NCBI RefSeq assembly: GCF_016772315.1
Contig: NZ_CP053482.1
Span: 682,001-746,000 of the forward strand
From: Thiothrix subterranea
GTDB taxonomy: Bacteria; Pseudomonadota; Gammaproteobacteria; Thiotrichales; Thiotrichaceae
Direction: 5' to 3'
DNA length: 64,000 bases
Part shown: piece after piece, positions 34,990-44,291 of the stretch
Layout of the letters: every line of letters starts with the position of its first letter
Numbering within the stretch: position 1 is the stretch's first letter
Notes under the pieces: model-generated
Seen by the model: only the letters and a program-made list of their open reading frames with translations
Databases searched by the model: none
Told to the model about the DNA's origin: nothing
Position numbers and translations under genes: made by a program

Positions 34990-35687
34990 CAGGTGATCTC
35001 CCGTTTGCGCACGTCGCTGTCGATATTGCCGTCAACAAAGTGGATGATGCGTTTGGCGTATTCCGCCATATCCGGTTCGTGCGTCACCATTAGCACGGTA
35101 ATGCCTTTGTTTTCGTTCAGGTCGGTGAGCAAGACCATGATTTCATTACTGGTTTTGGTGTCGAGGTTGCCGGTCGGCTCATCCGCCAGCAAAATGGTCG
35201 GGTTGGTGACTAACGCCCGCGCAATCGCTACCCGTTGCTGTTGCCCGCCGGACAGTTCTGCCGGAGTATGATGCCCCCAACCCTCCAGACCCACCTGTTG
35301 CAACGCGGCTTGGGCAGCGGTATGACGCGCTTCGGTGGATTCGCCCCGATACAACAGCGGCAATTCCACATTTTCCTGTGCGGAAGTCCGTGCCAACAGG
35401 TTGAAACCTTGGAACACGAAGCCCAGATAATGCCGCCGTAACAAAGCGCGTTCGTTGCGCGACAATTGTTCCACATGCACATCGCGGAACAAGTATTCGC
35501 CGCCGCTGGGGACATCCAAACACCCCAGAATATTCATCGCGGTGGATTTGCCCGAACCACTCGGCCCCATGATGGCGACAAAATCGCCTTGCTCAATGGT
35601 CATATTGACCCCATCCAACGCTTTGAAACTCGCCTGCCCCTGACCGTAGATTTTGGTGATACCGCGTAATTCGATTAACGCACTCAT
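34989..35687 (-). CDS. MacB/LolD-type ABC ATPase
   Basis: 232 residues. Walker A GPSGSGKST, Q-loop FQGFNLL, signature LSGGQQQRVAIARAL, Walker B LLADEPTGNLD and switch His in VTHEPDMA. In this system the ATPase and MacB permease are separate genes. Together with the MacA-like adaptor upstream and the NodT protein they should form a tripartite export pump. The start overlaps the adaptor stop by four bases. Confidence 0.94.
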   Translation of the reverse strand: MSALIELRGITKIYGQGQASFKALDGVNMTIEQGDFVAIMGPSGSGKSTAMNILGCLDVPSGGEYLFRDVHVEQLSRNERALLRRHYLGFVFQGFNLLARTSAQENVELPLLYRGESTEARHTAAQAALQQVGLEGWGHHTPAELSGGQQQRVAIARALVTNPTILLADEPTGNLDTKTSNEIMVLLTDLNENKGITVLMVTHEPDMAEYAKRIIHFVDGNIDSDVRKREIT

Positions 35688-37021
35688 GGTGTGCCACCTG
35701 TTGTACCGCCTGTGCTTTCGGTAATCACCGCCATTCCTTCTTTCAAGTCGCCGCTAACGATTTCGGTTTGCTTGCCATCGCTAATGCCGGTTTTGACTTC
35801 CACCGCCAGGGGCGCGTTATTGTCCAGTACCCAGATTTTTTGCATCCCATCGGGGCTGGCGACGGGTGGCGTACCATTGGGGCGTTTTTTGGCTGTCCCC
35901 ATACCCGGCGGACGTGGCATCAATTGTGAAATGAAGCTGCTATTGGCGCTCGCCGCAGCAGGTGCAGCAGCCACTACTGGGGTAAAGCGCAGAGCAGTAT
36001 TCGGCACTAGCAATACATTTTCCCGCGATTCGGTTTTGATGGTAGCGGTGGCGGTCATGCCGGGGCGTAAGGTCAGGTCGGTGTTTTGCACCGCCAGCAC
36101 GGTGAGGTAGGACACCACATTTTCAGAGGTATTCGCTCCCAGACTGACGCGGGTAATTTCGGCGGGGTATTTGCGCCCCGGCCATGCATCCACGCTGAAT
36201 TCGGCTTTTTGTCCAGCTTTGACTTGCCCGACATCGGCTTCATCCACGCCGACTTCGACTTCCATTTGTGCCAAATCTTCCGCCAGTGTGAACAAGGTTG
36301 GCGCGGACAAAGACGAAGCGACGGTTTGCCCCGGTTCGACGGTGCGGGTTAGCACTACGCCGTTAATCGGTGAGGTGATAATGGCTTTGCCGAGATTGGT
36401 TTCGGAGGAACGCAATTCGGCAGTGGCAGAAATCACGGTGGTTTTGGCGACTTCGGCATCGGCTTGGGAACGTTCCAGCGTCGCTTCGGCGGTATCCAAC
36501 TCAGATTTGGCGGGCAATTTACCGCCGGAGGCGCTGTACAACTCGCGTAAACGGTTGAGCTTGGTACGCGCTTCTTTGACGCTGGCTGCGGATTGTTTGA
36601 CTTTGGCTTGCGCGGATGCCAGCGACGCTTTGCCTTTGGTAATGGTGTCTTGCAACTGGGTGGTGTTGAGGCTGGCGAGTTTCTGCCCTTTTTTCACTAC
36701 TTCGTTGGCATCCACCAGTACGTCATCAACTGTGCCGGAGAGTTCCGTGCCAATATCGACTTGATTTTTGGGTTGCAAGTTGCCTGTCGCCGTCACCGTG
36801 ACGCTGAGGTTGCCGGTTTTGGCGGGGGTGGTTTTGTAGCTGGTTTGGCTCTTGGTTTGGGATGACCCCATGAAGTAATAGCCTGCGCCGCCTGCGATGA
36901 TCCCCGCGACCAGCAGTGCCAAGAGCCACTTGCCCTTGCTGCCTTGAGATTTCTTTTTACCGCCTGCTGCCAATACCGCTTTGACGGAATCGTTGGTGGT
37001 TGAATTGATTGGGTTGCTCAT
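35684..37021 (-). CDS. macA: MacA-like periplasmic adaptor protein
   Basis: 445 residues. One N-terminal membrane anchor (about 31-51), lipoyl/barrel-sandwich halves (GNLQPKNQVDIGTELSGTV and TSPINGVVLTRTVEPGQTV) around a long coiled-coil hairpin (about 125-210), then beta-barrel and membrane-proximal domains. It links the ABC permease to the outer-membrane channel. An unusual Ala-rich segment (AAAPAAASANSS) interrupts the C-terminal part. It lies between the NodT gene and the ATPase gene. Confidence 0.92.
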   Translation of the reverse strand: MSNPINSTTNDSVKAVLAAGGKKKSQGSKGKWLLALLVAGIIAGGAGYYFMGSSQTKSQTSYKTTPAKTGNLSVTVTATGNLQPKNQVDIGTELSGTVDDVLVDANEVVKKGQKLASLNTTQLQDTITKGKASLASAQAKVKQSAASVKEARTKLNRLRELYSASGGKLPAKSELDTAEATLERSQADAEVAKTTVISATAELRSSETNLGKAIITSPINGVVLTRTVEPGQTVASSLSAPTLFTLAEDLAQMEVEVGVDEADVGQVKAGQKAEFSVDAWPGRKYPAEITRVSLGANTSENVVSYLTVLAVQNTDLTLRPGMTATATIKTESRENVLLVPNTALRFTPVVAAAPAAASANSSFISQLMPRPPGMGTAKKRPNGTPPVASPDGMQKIWVLDNNAPLAVEVKTGISDGKQTEIVSGDLKEGMAVITESTGGTTGGTP

Positions 37022-37030
37022 AAGGTTCTC

Positions 37031-38389
37031 CTACCACGCGCCGCCGATGGCTTTGTAAAGGCTGATCATTGCCTGAGTATTTTCTGCTTGTGCTGCCAAC
37101 TGGCTTTCTTGGGCGCTCAAGACGCTGCGTTGCGTATCCAGCACATTTTGGAAATCGGCAGTGCCTGCGTCATAGCTGAGTTGCGCCAAGTTTTCGGCAC
37201 TGCGTGCCAATGCCACGTTTTGCGCCAGTAACGGTTGGCGCTCGCGTAGCGATTGCAGAGTGGAAAAGCTGTTTGCCACGTCCTGCAATGCACCCAGCAC
37301 GGCTTTTTGGTAACTGGCAACGGCTTGTTCACGGGCGGCATCTTTGGCTTCGACTTGCTGTTTCAGCCTGCCACCGTCAAACAAGGGTGCGCTGATGGAG
37401 GCGGCGAGGGAACGGGCGATGCTGCCAGTATCCAGCAAATCCGCCAGACTCAGGCTGCTGAGGCTAAGTGATCCGCCGAGGTTGAAGCTGGGGTAGAGGT
37501 TGGCTTTGGCTTCGCCGACCCGCAATCCGGCTGCGGTGACTTTGTATTCGGCAGCGCGGATGTCGGGGCGTTGGCGGATGGCATTGGCGGGAATGTTATT
37601 CAGCAATTGCCCGCCAGCGGTCGGAATCGGTTTGGCTGCGGCGAGTCGGGTATTGAGTGCGCCCGGTTCTTTGCCAGTGAGGATGGCGAGGGCGTGTTGC
37701 GATTGGGTCACGCTGTTTACCAATGCGGGAATCTGTGCTTGGGTTTGCCCCAAACTCAAGTTGGCTTGATCAGCTTCCAAGCCGCTGGCAAGCCCTGCTT
37801 GTTGTTTCAGACCAATCAAGCGCACGGTTTCATCGCGCGAGGCAAGACTTTGGCGCGACACCGCGAGGCGGGCTTGGGCTAGGCGTAGGTTGACGTAGCT
37901 GCTGGCAACTTCGGCAGCGAGTGAGGCTTTGACATCTTCCAAACTGGCTTGGGTGGCTTGCAGGTCGGCGGCGGCGGCTTTATCGGCTAAACGATTGCCG
38001 CCGAAGATGTCGGCTTCCCAACTGGCATCGAGGTTTGCACCGTAGCTGTCATTGCCACCGCTGCGACGGGCGGATGCGCCGCTGGAGAGGCTGGGTAACA
38101 GGCTTGCTCCGGCAATCGCACGTTGCGCACGGGCGGCTCGCAGGCTGGCTTGGGCGGTTTTGATGTCGGGGCTGGCTTGCAGGGCTTCTTGGATCAGCGC
38201 AGTCATGAGCGGGTCGTTGAAGGTTTGCCACCATGCGGCTTGGATGGGTTTGCGTGCCAGCGCATTGCTGGGTTGAATTTGAACGGTATTGGGGGGCGTG
38301 GGAGTATCGCGAATGCTGGCGGGCGCACACGCGACCGTTGCCATGCAAAGGGCGAGGCTAACCAGCAGGCGTTGCGGAGTCGATGCCAT
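37031..38389 (-). CDS. NodT-family outer-membrane efflux lipoprotein
   Basis: 452 residues from the ATG at 38389 (AGGA about 8 bases upstream). Lipoprotein signal with Cys in ATVACAP. Two TolC-like repeats of coiled coils and beta strands; typical features are WWQTFNDPLMTALI near the start, RQRPDIRAAEYKVTAA in the middle and YDAGTADFQNVLDTQRSVLS near the end. It is the outer-membrane channel for the adjacent MacAB-type pump and heads the operon. A long region without genes is not present upstream. Confidence 0.92.
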   Translation of the reverse strand: MASTPQRLLVSLALCMATVACAPASIRDTPTPPNTVQIQPSNALARKPIQAAWWQTFNDPLMTALIQEALQASPDIKTAQASLRAARAQRAIAGASLLPSLSSGASARRSGGNDSYGANLDASWEADIFGGNRLADKAAAADLQATQASLEDVKASLAAEVASSYVNLRLAQARLAVSRQSLASRDETVRLIGLKQQAGLASGLEADQANLSLGQTQAQIPALVNSVTQSQHALAILTGKEPGALNTRLAAAKPIPTAGGQLLNNIPANAIRQRPDIRAAEYKVTAAGLRVGEAKANLYPSFNLGGSLSLSSLSLADLLDTGSIARSLAASISAPLFDGGRLKQQVEAKDAAREQAVASYQKAVLGALQDVANSFSTLQSLRERQPLLAQNVALARSAENLAQLSYDAGTADFQNVLDTQRSVLSAQESQLAAQAENTQAMISLYKAIGGAW

Positions 38390-38494
38390 GAACATAATCC
38401 TATGAGTGATTTCCATGACAAGAGTGTGGCGCAGGCTGACGTAAAGGTGGGTAAATCGTATGTAAAGATAGGTAAAGATGCTGTATCAGCGCAA

Positions 38495-38959
38495 TCAGGT
38501 GGAGAGATACGCCCTAAAACTCTCCGAATTCGTCCCCGCCGCACTGACCACGTAATCGTAACCCTCGCCCCCTGCCAACACTTGCCAAGATTGCAAAGTG
38601 ATGTTTGGCAGGGCGAACAAATGCAGCAAAAAGTCGGTTTCCACCTGACTATTAACATCGCCACGCCCCCCGTAACCGCTCTCAATTTTGATCAAATCAC
38701 CTTGGATTTCGACAACGTTGTACACCCAAATATTGCGCGGCTTGTTGTCCGTCAAATTGCTCAAATAGGTAGCCGCATTCGCACTATCCATCAAGGTGTA
38801 GGGGCTATCGTCACACAGGCGGTAGCCATCAAGGGTAGTGTTTGCGAGTGCTGCCGCCAATGCTGCAACACTGTCGGGGGTAACGTGCGCCAGCAGCAAC
38901 CAATCAGACCCATTGCCATTCGCGGCGAGTTGCCAGCACCACGGTTTTACCTTCGTCAT
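38495..38959 (-). CDS. Hypothetical cytoplasmic protein
   Basis: 154 residues; start at 38959 with GGGAGA upstream. Mixed alpha/beta with several conserved-looking aromatic residues (WCWQLAANGNGSDWLLLAHV at the start), no signal peptide, no recognised family. It precedes the NodT gene on the same strand with a gap of about 105 bases, so it could be transcribed with the efflux operon. Function unknown. Confidence 0.6.
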   Translation of the reverse strand: MTKVKPWCWQLAANGNGSDWLLLAHVTPDSVAALAAALANTTLDGYRLCDDSPYTLMDSANAATYLSNLTDNKPRNIWVYNVVEIQGDLIKIESGYGGRGDVNSQVETDFLLHLFALPNITLQSWQVLAGGEGYDYVVSAAGTNSESFRAYLST

Positions 38960-39033
38960 TCTTGTTCTCCCTGTACGCTCATCGCGCCGTCAGTATACAC
39001 TCTGCGCACTATTGACCTGTCAGGAATCGAATC

Positions 39034-39321
39034 ATGTTGTATTGCTACGGCGACTTATGCCCGCTATGCGCCGACTGCTATCGGCATACCCAACCTTCGC
39101 CGGGGCGGGACAGATTCGCTGCCCTGCCCTACGATGCCGTCAGTGGAACGTGCGACTATTTCCACAGCAATGAACCGACCGAAGCCCTGATCCGCGAAAC
39201 TGCGTATTACCTGTGGCAGCGCGAAGGTTGCCCCGACAATTGCGCCGCTACACATTGGGCAGAAGCATACCGGAACTTATGCATCAGCACTGGGCGTGTA
39301 AAGCCGTGTAAAGAAATGTAA
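39034..39321 (+). CDS. Small DUF2934-domain protein
   Basis: 95 residues; ATG at 39034 with CAGGA upstream. The N-terminal half is Cys-rich (CYGDLCPLCADC). Residues 52-83, IRETAYYLWQREGCPDN followed by THWAEAYR, match the short DUF2934 helix-turn-helix-like unit. Role unknown. It lies just before the CpxRA-like genes. Confidence 0.65.
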   Translation: MLYCYGDLCPLCADCYRHTQPSPGRDRFAALPYDAVSGTCDYFHSNEPTEALIRETAYYLWQREGCPDNCAATHWAEAYRNLCISTGRVKPCKEM

Positions 39322-39386
39322 AACCCCCTGCCCTTGCATTTCAATCACCGTATGATTCAAGGTATGACACCACTCAGAAGACAATC

Positions 39387-40073
39387 ATGAGCAAGCTATT
39401 ACTGGTTGACGACGACATCGAACTCACCACCATGCTGACCGAATATTTGGAACGCGAAGGTTTCGACATCACTGCCGTGCATAACGGTGACGCAGCGGTG
39501 TGCGAAGCCCTCAACGGCGATTACGCGCTGGTGGTGTTGGACGTGATGATGCCCGGCATGAGCGGTATCGAAGCCCTCAGCCGCATCCGCACCCACAGCA
39601 AAATGCCGGTACTCATGCTCACCGCCCGTGGCGACGACATCGACCGCATTATCGGCTTAGAACTGGGGGCGGATGATTATGTGCCAAAACCGTGTATGCC
39701 GCGTGAATTGGTAGCCCGCATCCGTGCCATCCTACGCCGCACCAGCAGCGACACCACCACCACGAATCACGAACCGCTGCAAACCGGCGCACTCACCCTT
39801 TACCCCGAAAAACGCCAAACCCTCTGGCATGGGCAACCGTTAGAACTGACCAGCACCGAATTCAACCTGCTGGAAGTTCTCGCTCGCCAAGCCGGACAAC
39901 CTGTCAGCAAAGCCGACCTCTCCACCCACGGTTTAGGACGACCGCTGACCCGTTACGACCGCAGCATCGACGTACACATGAGTAGCATCCGTCACAAACT
40001 CGGCAATTTGCCGGATGGGCGTTCCTGCATCCAAACCGTGCGCGGCATCGGCTACCAATTGATCGGGGAATAA
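39387..40073 (+). CDS. OmpR/CpxR-like response regulator
   Basis: 228 residues. Receiver domain with DDD at 8-10, phosphorylated Asp52 (VVLDVMMPGMSG) and Lys101 (VPKP), then a winged-helix DNA-binding domain (about 130-226, with LTSTEFNLLEVLARQAGQPVS). It pairs with the kinase gene 3 bases downstream. Envelope-stress or efflux control would fit the neighbouring MacAB pump and secreted protease, but targets are not shown. Confidence 0.92.
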   Translation: MSKLLLVDDDIELTTMLTEYLEREGFDITAVHNGDAAVCEALNGDYALVVLDVMMPGMSGIEALSRIRTHSKMPVLMLTARGDDIDRIIGLELGADDYVPKPCMPRELVARIRAILRRTSSDTTTTNHEPLQTGALTLYPEKRQTLWHGQPLELTSTEFNLLEVLARQAGQPVSKADLSTHGLGRPLTRYDRSIDVHMSSIRHKLGNLPDGRSCIQTVRGIGYQLIGE

Positions 40074-40076
40074 ACA

Positions 40077-41153
40077 ATGGGCAGACTGTTTTGGAAAATC
40101 CTCCTCACCTTTTGGCTGACGCTGTTAATCACGGGTGGTATCACGGGCATTGCCGTTTGGCTACATCAGAACCAATCCATTTATTCCGCTCCTTCCCCCG
40201 TGATCGAAAAAATTCACCGCCCCCCACACCGCTTCCCATTCGGGCTATTGATGACGGGCGTGACTGCCAGCTTTATTTCCAGCTTTCTGTTGGCGTGGTA
40301 TTTCTCGCAACCGATTGGCATTTTGCGCAAAGCCTTTCGTGCCGCAGCCAAAGGCGATTTGAGCCAGCGTGTCACCGCAACGATTGGGTCGCGACGTGAT
40401 GAAATTGCTGATTTAGGGCGTGATTTCGATGACATGGCGACCAAACTGCAAATCCTGATGGCATCGCAACGCCGCTTGCTGCATGACGTTTCGCACGAAT
40501 TGCGCTCGCCGTTGGCACGCTTGCAAGCCAGCATCGGTCTGGCACATCAACAGCCGGAAAAAGTCGCCAGCAGCCTTGCCCGTATCGAACACGAAGCCGG
40601 ACGCTTGGATACCTTAGTGGGCGAAGTGCTAACGCTTTCGCGCCTCGAATCCGGCGTGCCGCAACCGTTGGATGAATACATCGACATTCTGGAACTTGCC
40701 GATGCCGTGATTGATGATGCGCGGTTTGAAGCGAATGCGCTGTCACGCCAAGTGGTATTTCAGTGCGATGTCGAGGATAGCCCGATCATTCAGGGGCGTG
40801 GTGAATTGCTGTATCGCGCTTTGGAAAACGTGGTGCGTAACGCCATCCATCACACGCCCGAAAACACGGCGGTAACACTGGCGATTCACCACGATGCTGC
40901 CGCGTCACGCCTGCATCTGACGGTGGATGATCAAGGATCGGGCGTGCCGGAAGCGGAATTGGGGAGCATTTTCGAGCCGTTCCAGCGTAGCAGTAACGCC
41001 AGTGCCAACCGTAATGGTTACGGGCTGGGCTTGGCGATTGCGCGGCGGGCGATTGAAAGTCATGGCGGCACGATTCGCGCCAAAAACCTCAGCAGCGGCG
41101 GTTTGCGGGTGGAAATCTATCTACCACTCACGGTTACAATGCAACCAGGCTAG
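40077..41153 (+). CDS. CpxA-like sensor histidine kinase
   Basis: 358 residues. Two membrane helices (about 8-29 and 55-75) enclosing a very short periplasmic loop, HAMP domain, HisKA with His140 (LHDVSHELRSPLARL), HATPase with VRNAIHHTPENT and NGYGLGLAI. The small loop suggests sensing in or near the membrane, or with a partner. Its 3' end overlaps the convergent subtilase gene by 20 bases. Confidence 0.92.
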   Translation: MGRLFWKILLTFWLTLLITGGITGIAVWLHQNQSIYSAPSPVIEKIHRPPHRFPFGLLMTGVTASFISSFLLAWYFSQPIGILRKAFRAAAKGDLSQRVTATIGSRRDEIADLGRDFDDMATKLQILMASQRRLLHDVSHELRSPLARLQASIGLAHQQPEKVASSLARIEHEAGRLDTLVGEVLTLSRLESGVPQPLDEYIDILELADAVIDDARFEANALSRQVVFQCDVEDSPIIQGRGELLYRALENVVRNAIHHTPENTAVTLAIHHDAAASRLHLTVDDQGSGVPEAELGSIFEPFQRSSNASANRNGYGLGLAIARRAIESHGGTIRAKNLSSGGLRVEIYLPLTVTMQPG

Positions 41154-42963
41154 AAGCTTTCAAGCTCACATTATCACTGGTGATGCTGGTGTTTTTATCC
41201 AAGAAACTATCCAACGGGTAGCCGAGTGCAGCGTCATACGCCGTTTTGACGATGGCGTATTTGCTGTTGATGGCGGTTTCGATTTGCATAAACAACTGTT
41301 CAATGGTTTTACCTTTGGCTTTCAAATCACGTGCAGACAACTTTTTATTGCTTGCCAAATTCACGCCTTCGGTCAAGACACCCGCTTTCACCGTCAGCTT
41401 TAAACGCAATGCCGCACTCGTGCCAGTTTTCTGCTCCAACACATAGGTGTAATTCAAGAGGTTTTGCGCACGCCACAGGTCACGGTTTTTCTTCAAATCA
41501 CTCAGTAAAACCGCGTAAGGATCAACAGGCGCGGTGAAATTGACTGCTGCTTGCACAGCGGCTGCGGCATCCAACAAACCTGTGCCACAACTGGCGCAAG
41601 GTTGCGGGAAAGCCCGCGCACTCGACTTCAGCAGACTTTCGACTTGATCCGGTGTCAGGGTGGGTTTGGCAGCTAACATCAATGCGACTACGCCGGACAC
41701 ATGCGGCGTTGCCATGCTCGTGCCTTGGTAATATTTGTAGGTGTCGGCAAGCGCGGTTTGCGTTCCTGTATTCAGGGTGGAAACGATGCCATCGGCGGCG
41801 ATACCCGTATTCATCGAACCGCCCGGCGCGGCTAAATCAACGACCGTACCGTAGTTGGAATAATAAGCACGTCCGCCGTTTTTGCCGGTCGCCGCCACGG
41901 TCACAACGCCTGTACAGTTGGCGGGTGAAAATTGGCTGGCATCGGTATTGCTATTGCCTGCTGCCACCACGACCACAGCATTTTTGCCACGCGCTGTATT
42001 GATGGCATTTTGCATGGTTGAACCGCACGCGGATGCGCCACCCAAACTCAGGTTAATAACACGTGCGGGATTCGGGTTCGCTGGCACACCGGATACCGTA
42101 CCGCCTGCTGCCCAAATAACTCCCGCCGCAATGTCGGAGGTATAGCCGCCGCACTTGCCCAATACCCGCACCGGCAAGGCTTTGGCGGCATAAGCGACCC
42201 CAGCAATGCCTTCGGCATTATTCCCAGCCGCAGCAATCGTGCCTGCTACGTGTGTGCCGTGCCAACTGCTATTAATCGCGGTGCTACTGCCACATTCACC
42301 AGCCAGCACGTAGTCGCCCGCATCCGTCGCATCGCTGTCACGCCCGTTGCCGTCATTACCCACAGCAGCATCGGCAATCATGTCATAACCCGCCAACAAA
42401 TTCGGCAATAAGTCCACATGCGGCAAGACCCCCGTATCAACGACAGCCACCACGCTACCCTGACCAGCGGTATAACCCCATGCCTGATCGGCGCGAATAC
42501 CACTAATCGCATCCAACAATGGCCATTGATAACTCAGGTAAGGATCATTCGGTGTAACCGGTGCTGGCACTTCCATGCGGTTCATAATGAAGTCCGGCTC
42601 GACGTATTCGACTTCCGGTAACTGCTTCAACCAAACAGACAATTTATCCCAATCCGCTTTCTTTTTGCGCTTTTCAAAACGAAAAACATCGGCTTTATCA
42701 TGCGTGGTTTTGGCGTAAGTGAATTTTTCGCCTTTCTCAGTACGCAGACGGGACAACGCCTTATCGACAGCGACAGGGCTGGCATTATCGCGGAAACGGA
42801 TAATCAACTGATCGGTATCGGACTGAGTGGGGGCAGGCAACGTAACCGTTTTTTTGTTGGCAGGGGGCGCATCTGGCACGTTCGCCAATACAGTTTGAGC
42901 AGATACAGCAGTAGAAATAGCCAATACGATGGCGCATAGATGGAGATGCTTGGGGGTTAACAT
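41134..42963 (-). CDS. Secreted S8 subtilisin-like serine protease
   Basis: 609 residues. Signal peptide to about residue 22, an I9-like propeptide region (about 50-125, QLIIRFRDN to YVEPDF), then the subtilase domain with Asp176 (AVVDTGVLPHVD), His235 (SSWHGTHVAG) and Ser416 (GTSMATPHVSG). Four cysteines in the domain may form disulfides. The C-terminal 130 residues are a separate helical region. Substrate unknown; likely periplasmic or exported. Confidence 0.94.
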   Translation of the reverse strand: MLTPKHLHLCAIVLAISTAVSAQTVLANVPDAPPANKKTVTLPAPTQSDTDQLIIRFRDNASPVAVDKALSRLRTEKGEKFTYAKTTHDKADVFRFEKRKKKADWDKLSVWLKQLPEVEYVEPDFIMNRMEVPAPVTPNDPYLSYQWPLLDAISGIRADQAWGYTAGQGSVVAVVDTGVLPHVDLLPNLLAGYDMIADAAVGNDGNGRDSDATDAGDYVLAGECGSSTAINSSWHGTHVAGTIAAAGNNAEGIAGVAYAAKALPVRVLGKCGGYTSDIAAGVIWAAGGTVSGVPANPNPARVINLSLGGASACGSTMQNAINTARGKNAVVVVAAGNSNTDASQFSPANCTGVVTVAATGKNGGRAYYSNYGTVVDLAAPGGSMNTGIAADGIVSTLNTGTQTALADTYKYYQGTSMATPHVSGVVALMLAAKPTLTPDQVESLLKSSARAFPQPCASCGTGLLDAAAAVQAAVNFTAPVDPYAVLLSDLKKNRDLWRAQNLLNYTYVLEQKTGTSAALRLKLTVKAGVLTEGVNLASNKKLSARDLKAKGKTIEQLFMQIETAINSKYAIVKTAYDAALGYPLDSFLDKNTSITSDNVSLKASSLVAL

Positions 42964-43091
42964 CGGTTTTTTATCTCATTTTATTGTATGCCCTATTCAC
43001 TAATTATTATTTTTTATATGTGAGCAATATTGACAGATAACCGATGAAATGCAATCCCCAACTGATAAAGGGTAGTGACAAAGCTGAGAAT

Positions 43092-44237
43092 TCAGGCAAA
43101 CCGCAGGGTTACACGGAACAATTCACCGATTTCATCAAACGTGACCCGTTCCTGCATTAGCTTCAGCATCATTGGAATTCCTCTGCCCAAACCATCGAAG
43201 TAGCGCAGGTTATCGAGGAATTTCATCAAGAAAATATTACGCGGGGCAGAGTTGCCATAGCGGATTTTATTCAACGTCAGGGTATTCGCCAACTTGCCGG
43301 GGGAGGTAATTTCGATCCGATCGCTATAGACATGCACCTGTATTTTGCGCTGGCTGAGGGAATAATCGCGGTGAGCAACGGCATTCACCATCGCCTCACG
43401 CAAGACTTTGAGCGGAATCCGCACGGTTTCAGTGCGGCGTGTACCTTCAATGGTGGATGGGTTTGGCAGGAAAAGCTGGAGCAAAGCCACCGTTTTGTCG
43501 ATCAGTTCCGGCAATGTGCCCAGCACTTCCTTTTTGTCCAGCAGGTCATCGGTGATGTCATCGCCTTTAAAGACGGCGAACATAATGGAAGCGTGTGGCA
43601 GACGGCGCTGGGGCTGTTTACCGAACATCAGCAGTCCACCGACGGTTGCCACCTGTTTACCTTCGAGTTCGGTCAGGATGTCCGCATTCAACAACAGGCT
43701 TTGCTGTTCGTCGTTTGGCAAATCAATAAAGGCGGTGTCGTAGTAGGTGCGGTAGTAATGATCTACTAAGCGGAAGTCGATGCCTTCGATACCTGTATCG
43801 GCAACGGGTGCTGTATCGAAATGTACCAATCCTGCTTGCTGAAATAAACGGCTCAATTCTTCCTTGGTAGCGGTGCGATTGGTTGAACCGACCCGCAGCC
43901 AATACTTGCCATCCAACGTTTGGTAAGGCTTATCCTTGCCTTTGGGGATGGTCACAGCACACACGACTTTCCCTTCGATAGCGACGTGCGTAACGTCCAC
44001 ACACAAGGCGGGAATGATGTTGTTACGGCTGATATTGGCAATCCATGTATCAAGATTGTCCGCGTGGATACCTGAAATTACCCCATCATCCTCAACACCG
44101 ATCAGTAACGTTCCGCCCAAAGTATTGGCAAACGCCACGATTTCCCGTGCCACAGAATCGGGGCGAACGTCAGCCGACTTGAATTCAAGCTGGGCGTTTT
44201 CACCTTGGGCGATCAGTTGTTGGATGGTATTAATCAT
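43092..44237 (-). CDS. AlbA_2 (Schlafen AAA_4) ATP-binding protein
   Basis: About 381 residues from the ATG at 44237; upstream ATGs at 44249 and 44258 are alternatives. N-terminal AlbA_2 domain with ENAQLEFKSADVRPDSVAREI and AFANTLGGTLLIGVEDDG. The C-terminal half has the HATPase-like region of this family: REAMVNAVAHRDYSLSQRKI and GLGRGIPMM. Such proteins are often called transcriptional regulators or RecG-related helicases, and some belong to defence loci. Role unknown. Confidence 0.85.
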   Translation of the reverse strand: MINTIQQLIAQGENAQLEFKSADVRPDSVAREIVAFANTLGGTLLIGVEDDGVISGIHADNLDTWIANISRNNIIPALCVDVTHVAIEGKVVCAVTIPKGKDKPYQTLDGKYWLRVGSTNRTATKEELSRLFQQAGLVHFDTAPVADTGIEGIDFRLVDHYYRTYYDTAFIDLPNDEQQSLLLNADILTELEGKQVATVGGLLMFGKQPQRRLPHASIMFAVFKGDDITDDLLDKKEVLGTLPELIDKTVALLQLFLPNPSTIEGTRRTETVRIPLKVLREAMVNAVAHRDYSLSQRKIQVHVYSDRIEITSPGKLANTLTLNKIRYGNSAPRNIFLMKFLDNLRYFDGLGRGIPMMLKLMQERVTFDEIGELFRVTLRFA

Positions 44238-44291
44238 AATAACAAACATATATTGCATTAAAGGAAAGATTATAGCACATGTATCAATAGC

